Part shown: positions 59,917 to 64,000 of the stretch, piece after piece | How positions within the stretch are numbered: the stretch's first letter is position 1 | How the letters are laid out: each line of letters starts with the position of its first letter | Source: Bacteroidetes bacterium UBA2664 | GTDB lineage: Bacteria; Bacteroidota; Rhodothermia; Balneolales; Balneolaceae | Assembly (NCBI GenBank): GCA_002359315.1 | Contig: DEMS01000024.1 | Location: 40,130 to 104,129, forward strand | Reading direction: 5' to 3' | Length of the DNA: 64,000 nucleotides | Translations under genes and position numbers: made by a program | The notes under the pieces: model-generated | The model's database searches: none | Seen by the model: the letters and a program-made list of their open reading frames with translations, nothing else | What the model was told of the DNA's origin: nothing

Positions 59917-61093
59917 TGTTTAAAGGGAAACGTTCCAATACCTCTTTCATTGAGTCGCCGCCAAATTTTTCCAGAATTGCATTTGCCAGCACGGGTGCAA
60001 TTACAGATTCAACCACGACCACTGCTCTGGGCAATGCACAAACATCGGATCTCTCATAGCGGGTCTCTTGTTCAATTTTTGTCTCAATATCCGCTGTTTT
60101 GAGAGGTTTCAGCATTGTCGGGATCGGTTTCATGACGCCCCGCAGGATGATCGGCATTCCTGTTGTCATGCCGCCTTCAATTCCGCCGGCGCGATTCGAC
60201 CGGCGCTGAAAAGTGTCATCTTCATAGATAATTTCATCATGGACTTCATGGCCATGAGTTTTGCCCGCTTCAAAACCCAGGCCAATTTCAACCCCTTTCA
60301 TTGCTTGAGTACTGACGATTGCCTGTGCAAGCTGGCCATCCAGTTTTCGGTCCCAATGAACATAACTTCCGAGTCCGGCAGGCAGGCCGGTTACAATAAT
60401 TTCATAAATGCCGCCCAGTGATGTCCCTTCTTTTCGCCTCATTTTGATCTCTTCCCTCATACGGTCACTGAGATCCTCATTTAAACATCTCACCTCAGAC
60501 AGATCTGCTTTTTTATAGATCGTTTCCGCTCCCTTTGAGCTCAGGCCATCCGCAATTTCCCGAACCTGGCCCCAGCTTTCATAACCCACAGAGCCGATCT
60601 GTATGACGTGTCCGCCGATTTCAATTCCCAAATCTTTCAAAAATTTACGGGCTACCGAGCAGCAGGCGACCCTCATTGCGGTCTCGCGGGCACTGGATCG
60701 TTCAATCACCGGACGAATATCGTCAAACTGATATTTTTGAAGGCCAACCAGGTCTGCATGACCCGGCCGTGGAAGTGTAATGGATTCAATATCACCCCTC
60801 TTTCCATCGATTGCCATCACTTTAGGCCAGTTGTCCTTATCCTTTTGAAACGCTCTGTTGACCATGGACAGGGATATCGGAGCTCCGGTCGTTTTAGAAA
60901 ACCGCACTCCGGATGTAATTGTGGCGTGATCTTTTTCAAAAGCCATTCTGCCGCCCCTGCCATACCCTTGCTGCCTGCGAACAAGATGTTGTGCAATATA
61001 CTCTTCCGTGACCTCTAACCCTGCCGGCAGCCCCTCTACAATACCATTAAGCTGAGGACCGTGTGATTCGCCGGCTGTAAAATATCTAATCAT
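59900..61093 (-). CDS. aroC: Chorismate synthase
   Basis: 397 residues from the ATG at 61093 (MIRYFTAGESHGPQLNGIVEG); a longer frame from 61141 adds 16 residues unlike the family. The enzyme converts 5-enolpyruvylshikimate 3-phosphate to chorismate and needs reduced FMN. Signatures are TAGESHG, RRQQGYGRGGRMAFEKD, ARETAMRVACCSVARKFL and the C-terminal RSNRAGGIEGGMTTGMPI and ERSDVCALPRAVVVVESV. It leads a unit with a TPR gene and the LysM/RlpA gene. Confidence 0.96.
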   Translation of the reverse strand: MIRYFTAGESHGPQLNGIVEGLPAGLEVTEEYIAQHLVRRQQGYGRGGRMAFEKDHATITSGVRFSKTTGAPISLSMVNRAFQKDKDNWPKVMAIDGKRGDIESITLPRPGHADLVGLQKYQFDDIRPVIERSSARETAMRVACCSVARKFLKDLGIEIGGHVIQIGSVGYESWGQVREIADGLSSKGAETIYKKADLSEVRCLNEDLSDRMREEIKMRRKEGTSLGGIYEIIVTGLPAGLGSYVHWDRKLDGQLAQAIVSTQAMKGVEIGLGFEAGKTHGHEVHDEIIYEDDTFQRRSNRAGGIEGGMTTGMPIILRGVMKPIPTMLKPLKTADIETKIEQETRYERSDVCALPRAVVVVESVIAPVLANAILEKFGGDSMKEVLERFPLNNGRKK

Positions 61094-61324
61094 GCAATTA
61101 TCTGACTTAGGTTGAGTTAAAATTGTTCTATCCTGTTGCAAAGATAACAGATATCGGAACGATCTGCTTCGCGAAAGTTATGATCTGCAAATAGATTATG
61201 AATAAAGCTTTAATTCATCAATGAATGAGACACATTTTGGATAAAACTTTTGTAATATATCATCTTAAGAAAGTAAAGAATTACCAAATGAAATTGAACC
61301 AAATATAGAGAGCCGATAACCAAC

Positions 61325-62062
61325 ATGTACGCGCTGAAGGAAATTGGAAAATACAGTACCCTTTTATATCAGGCACTTCGTTCGTCAACAGAGGTAAGTA
61401 CCTACCGGAAAAATCTATTTCATGAGCTGGTAAAAGTAGGTTATGACTCGGTACCCATTATTATGTTGGTCGGTGTTTTTACGGGGTCTGTGATGACTTT
61501 GCAGTCCGCATATCAGCTTGAATCAGCATTTATTCCCCTCTCAACGATAGGGGCCATTGTCTCTGAATCCATTTTGATTGAACTGGCAGCCGTAATATCC
61601 GGTTTGGTTCTGGCGGGGAAAGTGGGTGCACGGGTTGCAACTGAATTGGGGAACATGCGTGTAAGTGAACAGATCGACGCACTGGAATCGATGGGATTTA
61701 ATTCGGTCTCCTTTCTGGTTGTACCCAGAGTGCTGGCCGGTATTTTGATGTTTCCGGTTTTATACATTGTAGCCAGTATATTTGGGCTGGGCGGCGGACT
61801 CGCAGCCGGATTTTTTTCGGGTTCAGTCCCTCCTGATGATTTCCTGAAAGGTGCGAGAATGTACTTTTATCCATGGAATGTGGTGTTTGGCTTTACAAAG
61901 TCATTTGTTTTTGGATTTATTATCACAACGGTTGCCTGTTATAAAGGCTACTTTGCAACCGGTGGTGCTGAGGGGGTAGGAAAGTGTACAACTGAAGCCA
62001 CCGTATTGGGATGTATCTATATCTTATTGGCTGATTTTATACTGGCAGTACTTCTACTATGA
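61325..62062 (+). CDS. mlaE: MlaE-type ABC transporter permease
   Basis: 245 residues with about five to six helices of the MlaE/YrbE permease family: MLVGVFTGSVMTLQSAYQLE, VSESILIELAAVISGLVLAGKVGARVATELGNMRVSEQIDALESMG and VASIFGLGGGLAAGFFSG. In E. coli the MlaFEDB complex moves phospholipids between the membranes to keep outer-membrane asymmetry. It overlaps the ATPase gene by 4 bp (ATGA type). Confidence 0.93.
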   Translation: MYALKEIGKYSTLLYQALRSSTEVSTYRKNLFHELVKVGYDSVPIIMLVGVFTGSVMTLQSAYQLESAFIPLSTIGAIVSESILIELAAVISGLVLAGKVGARVATELGNMRVSEQIDALESMGFNSVSFLVVPRVLAGILMFPVLYIVASIFGLGGGLAAGFFSGSVPPDDFLKGARMYFYPWNVVFGFTKSFVFGFIITTVACYKGYFATGGAEGVGKCTTEATVLGCIYILLADFILAVLLL

Positions 62063-62802
62063 TCGAAATTAAAAATCTTACAAAAAGTTTTGACGATGTA
62101 TTGATTTGGCAAGATGTAAACCTGCAAATCAATGATGGGGATATATTGGCCATCATTGGCCGTTCAGGGTGCGGGAAATCTGTGCTATTGAAGCATATCA
62201 ATGCGTTGATGAGTCCCGATTCCGGAGAGGTATTTATCAACGGACAAGATATTCACTCCATCGACTATGTGGGGCAGAGGAAACTGAGGCAAAAATTTGG
62301 GGTTCTTTTTCAGGGCTCTGCACTGTTTGATTCGATCAATACATTTGAAAATGTCGCTTTCCCACTTCGCTACTTTACCGATTTTTCAGAAGAAGAGATT
62401 CATCAAAAAGTAATGCGTTCGTTAGAGTTTGTAAATTTGGAAGAAGCGGCCTACAAGGAGACTTCTGATCTATCAGGGGGGATGAGAAAGCGTGTGGGTT
62501 TGGCCAGGGCGATTATTCTTGAACCTGAATATTTAATGTATGATGAGCCCACATCCGGCCTTGATCCGGAAACGGCATCAGAGATCAATGACCTGATTAT
62601 TACCATGGCTGAGGAGCTTGAGATTACATCAATCGTCATTACTCACGATATGCACAGTGTTTTGAAAGTGGCAGATAAAGTTGCATTCTTGAATGATCAA
62701 AAGTTAAGTTGGTTTGGAACCCTGGCAGAGATGAGAAAGAGCGAACAGGCAGACCTGACAAATTTTATAACAGCAAGTGAGTATCAAATTAAAATACCTT
62801 AA
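62059..62802 (+). CDS. mlaF: MlaF-type ABC transporter ATP-binding protein
   Basis: 247 residues. Walker A is IIGRSGCGKSVLLKHI, the Q-loop follows at GVLFQGSALFDSIN, the ABC signature is DLSGGMRKRVGLARAI, Walker B is YLMYDEPTSGLDPETA and the H-loop is SIVITHDMHS. FQGSALFDSINTFENVAFPLR is the form typical of MlaF/Ttg2A proteins. It starts inside the stop of mlaE and is 9 bp upstream of the MCE gene. Confidence 0.95.
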   Translation: MIEIKNLTKSFDDVLIWQDVNLQINDGDILAIIGRSGCGKSVLLKHINALMSPDSGEVFINGQDIHSIDYVGQRKLRQKFGVLFQGSALFDSINTFENVAFPLRYFTDFSEEEIHQKVMRSLEFVNLEEAAYKETSDLSGGMRKRVGLARAIILEPEYLMYDEPTSGLDPETASEINDLIITMAEELEITSIVITHDMHSVLKVADKVAFLNDQKLSWFGTLAEMRKSEQADLTNFITASEYQIKIP

Positions 62803-62811
62803 ATTAATTCT

Positions 62812-63741
62812 ATGAATTTAAGCAATGAAGTAAAAGTCGGAATAACTGTTTTTCTTGCAGTTGTCGTCGCAATCGTCGGATTTCGGTTTATGAGAGACAT
62901 TCCCATTTTCAGGCAGTCCACGGTTATCTCTACAACCTTTGATCGTGCCGATGGGATTAGCACCGGAAGTTTGGTCTATCTAAAAGGCGTTCGGATTGGG
63001 TCTGTAAGCCGGGTTATGCTTACACCGGAACACAATGTACGAGTCACGATGGGTATTGATACAGATCTAAACATACCGATTGACTCAGAAGCCAGGCTTA
63101 CATCCCTAAGTATTGTTGAAGGTAAATCCATTGTCATCGTAATGGGCAGTTCGTCTGAATATGTTCAGCATGAGGGGGAAATCAGGGGTGTGTATGCAGA
63201 GACCATGATGGAGGTGATCGGACAAAAAGGGGAAGAGATGGGGGATGATATCTCAAATACCATACAGGAATTGAATCAATTTTTAAATCAATTGAACGCA
63301 ACACTCAACGATGAAACCAGAACGACCTTGGACGAAACACTCTCCGGGGCGAATGAAACTGTGAACAGAATCGCAGATATTTTGGAAGGGAAACAAGCCG
63401 AAATTGATAATGCTATTGATGCCGGCAGCAGAATGTTGAGCCAAATGGATACCCTCGTTACCGATAGCCGCCCCAGAGTGGATAGTTTAATGGTTCAAAT
63501 TGAGAAATCGATTGCTGATCTGACGGCAGTGAAAGATGAGCTGGAAGTGGCAACCTGGAGCCTGAATGAAATTCTGGAAAAAATTAATAATGGGGATGGA
63601 ACCCTCGGCCGGCTGGTTAATGATCCGTCTCTTTATAATAATCTGGACTCCCTTTCTGTTGAGATTAATGAGCTTGTCAAGGGGATTAACGAAAATCCCG
63701 GCCGTTACCTGCGCCATATGAGTATTGTGGATCTTTTTTGA
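62812..63741 (+). CDS. mlaD: MCE family protein MlaD-like
   Basis: 309 residues with one N-terminal membrane anchor (VKVGITVFLAVVVAIVGFRFM) followed by the MCE domain (about residues 38-115: STVISTTFDRADGISTGSLVYLKGVRIGSV, ARLTSLSIVEGKSIVIVMGSS). The longer C-terminus (about 130-290) is predicted helical and coiled (NTIQELNQFLNQLNATLNDE), ending with NNLDSLSVEINELVKGINENP, as in Bacteroidota MlaD-like proteins. MCE domains form hexameric rings that bind lipid. The third gene of mlaEFD; no mlaB or mlaC follows within the window. Confidence 0.92.
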   Translation: MNLSNEVKVGITVFLAVVVAIVGFRFMRDIPIFRQSTVISTTFDRADGISTGSLVYLKGVRIGSVSRVMLTPEHNVRVTMGIDTDLNIPIDSEARLTSLSIVEGKSIVIVMGSSSEYVQHEGEIRGVYAETMMEVIGQKGEEMGDDISNTIQELNQFLNQLNATLNDETRTTLDETLSGANETVNRIADILEGKQAEIDNAIDAGSRMLSQMDTLVTDSRPRVDSLMVQIEKSIADLTAVKDELEVATWSLNEILEKINNGDGTLGRLVNDPSLYNNLDSLSVEINELVKGINENPGRYLRHMSIVDLF

Positions 63742-64000
63742 GGCATCTCGACACACTTCGTCACCATTCGGCTCCTGCGTTGCTCCCCGAGGGATCGAGG
63801 CAGGCTGTGTGACGGCATAGAGTGTTTTTTAAATAACAAATCCGTCAGTTCGAGCCTTTCGACAAGCTCAAGACAAGCGGAGTCGAGAACTCCCTGCCAT
63901 GGCGAAGAACATTTCGACTACGTCTCGTCGCTATCTCTTCGCTCCGCTTCGTGGGGTAAAAAGAGGAGCGCTCCTCATCTGCGCTCTTTTAGATTAACTA
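63742..64000. repeat. Repeat-rich intergenic sequence at window end
   Basis: After the mlaD stop there is no gene. The region contains TTCGAGCCTTTCGACAAGCT (about 63850), a word common in repeat families of related bacteria, and a stretch at about 63930-63988 (CGCTCCGCTTCGTGGGGTAAA, AAGAGGAGCGCTC, TGCGCTC) similar to 38591-38640. It looks like a composite of dispersed repeats. Confidence 0.65.

Noticed and set aside
63742..64000. Coding region at the window end
   Set aside because: The sequence is a set of short dispersed repeats with stops in the frames I read; no gene signal.

Overview
The window looks like a chromosomal segment of a free-living, probably marine, member of the Balneolota/Rhodothermota side of the Bacteroidota supergroup. 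The clues are two proteins with type IX secretion (T9SS) C-terminal sorting domains, the families DUF3078, DUF2851 and MlaEFD, a Bacteroidota-type alpha-oxoamine synthase, a K+-dependent membrane pyrophosphatase, weak Shine-Dalgarno signals and moderate GC. The genus cannot be fixed from sequence alone. Almost everything is core or ordinary accessory metabolism. I see no prophage, integrase, insertion sequence or CRISPR array.

Layout: 1-9.7 kb holds a truncated AsmA-like gene, gltX, a DUF1499 protein, a VOC protein, a double glycosyltransferase/TPR protein, a PLP decarboxylase, a DUF3078 outer-membrane protein and a PyrR-like phosphoribosyltransferase. 9.8-15.6 kb holds a DUF2851 protein, tRNA-Gln, the prs-rplY-pth translation cluster and hppA. 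16-18.9 kb carries an unknown lipoprotein whose leader contains a tetranucleotide repeat that puts it out of frame with its only good start, followed by a T9SS-secreted Asp-box protein. 19-30.3 kb holds PIN-PhoH, a SpoU methyltransferase, an antiquitin-like aldehyde dehydrogenase, a trans-sulfuration enzyme, a secreted CotH-kinase protein, priA and a single-domain response regulator. 30.3-38.5 kb holds an S9 peptidase, an alpha-oxoamine synthase, a D-amino-acid utilisation cluster (N-acyl-D-amino-acid deacylase, RidA, Na+ symporter) and an aldo/keto reductase. 39-47.5 kb holds a lipid kinase, a tandem of secreted amidohydrolase-like proteins in which two of three domains have lost metal ligands, and an operon of two DUF1538 membrane proteins with two PII-like proteins plus an esterase. 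47.8-58 kb holds GTP-dependent pckG behind a LacI-type operator, a Ste24 protease, an enoyl-CoA hydratase, cutA, tRNA-Leu, tig-clpP-clpX, a histidine kinase and an ECF sigma factor. 58.4-63.7 kb holds a LysM/RlpA protein, a TPR protein, aroC and mlaEFD.

Common threads: sodium-linked bioenergetics (K+-dependent PPase, Na+ symporter, possible DUF1538 antiporter), protein quality control (trigger factor, ClpXP, Ste24) and extracellular protein and peptide handling (T9SS cargo, S9 peptidase, D-amino-acid cluster). Between genes there is a striking set of short tandem arrays with a 7-bp (once 8-bp) period that mostly begin at or just after stop codons, plus dispersed hairpin repeats.

Most notable observations: a candidate phase-variable lipoprotein (TCAA repeat, 16069-16092); a PriA helicase that has lost exactly the four cysteines of one of its two zinc sites; the DUF1538/PII-like four-gene module; the half-degenerate amidohydrolase pair with a 27-bp signal-peptide duplication; and the heptamer arrays.
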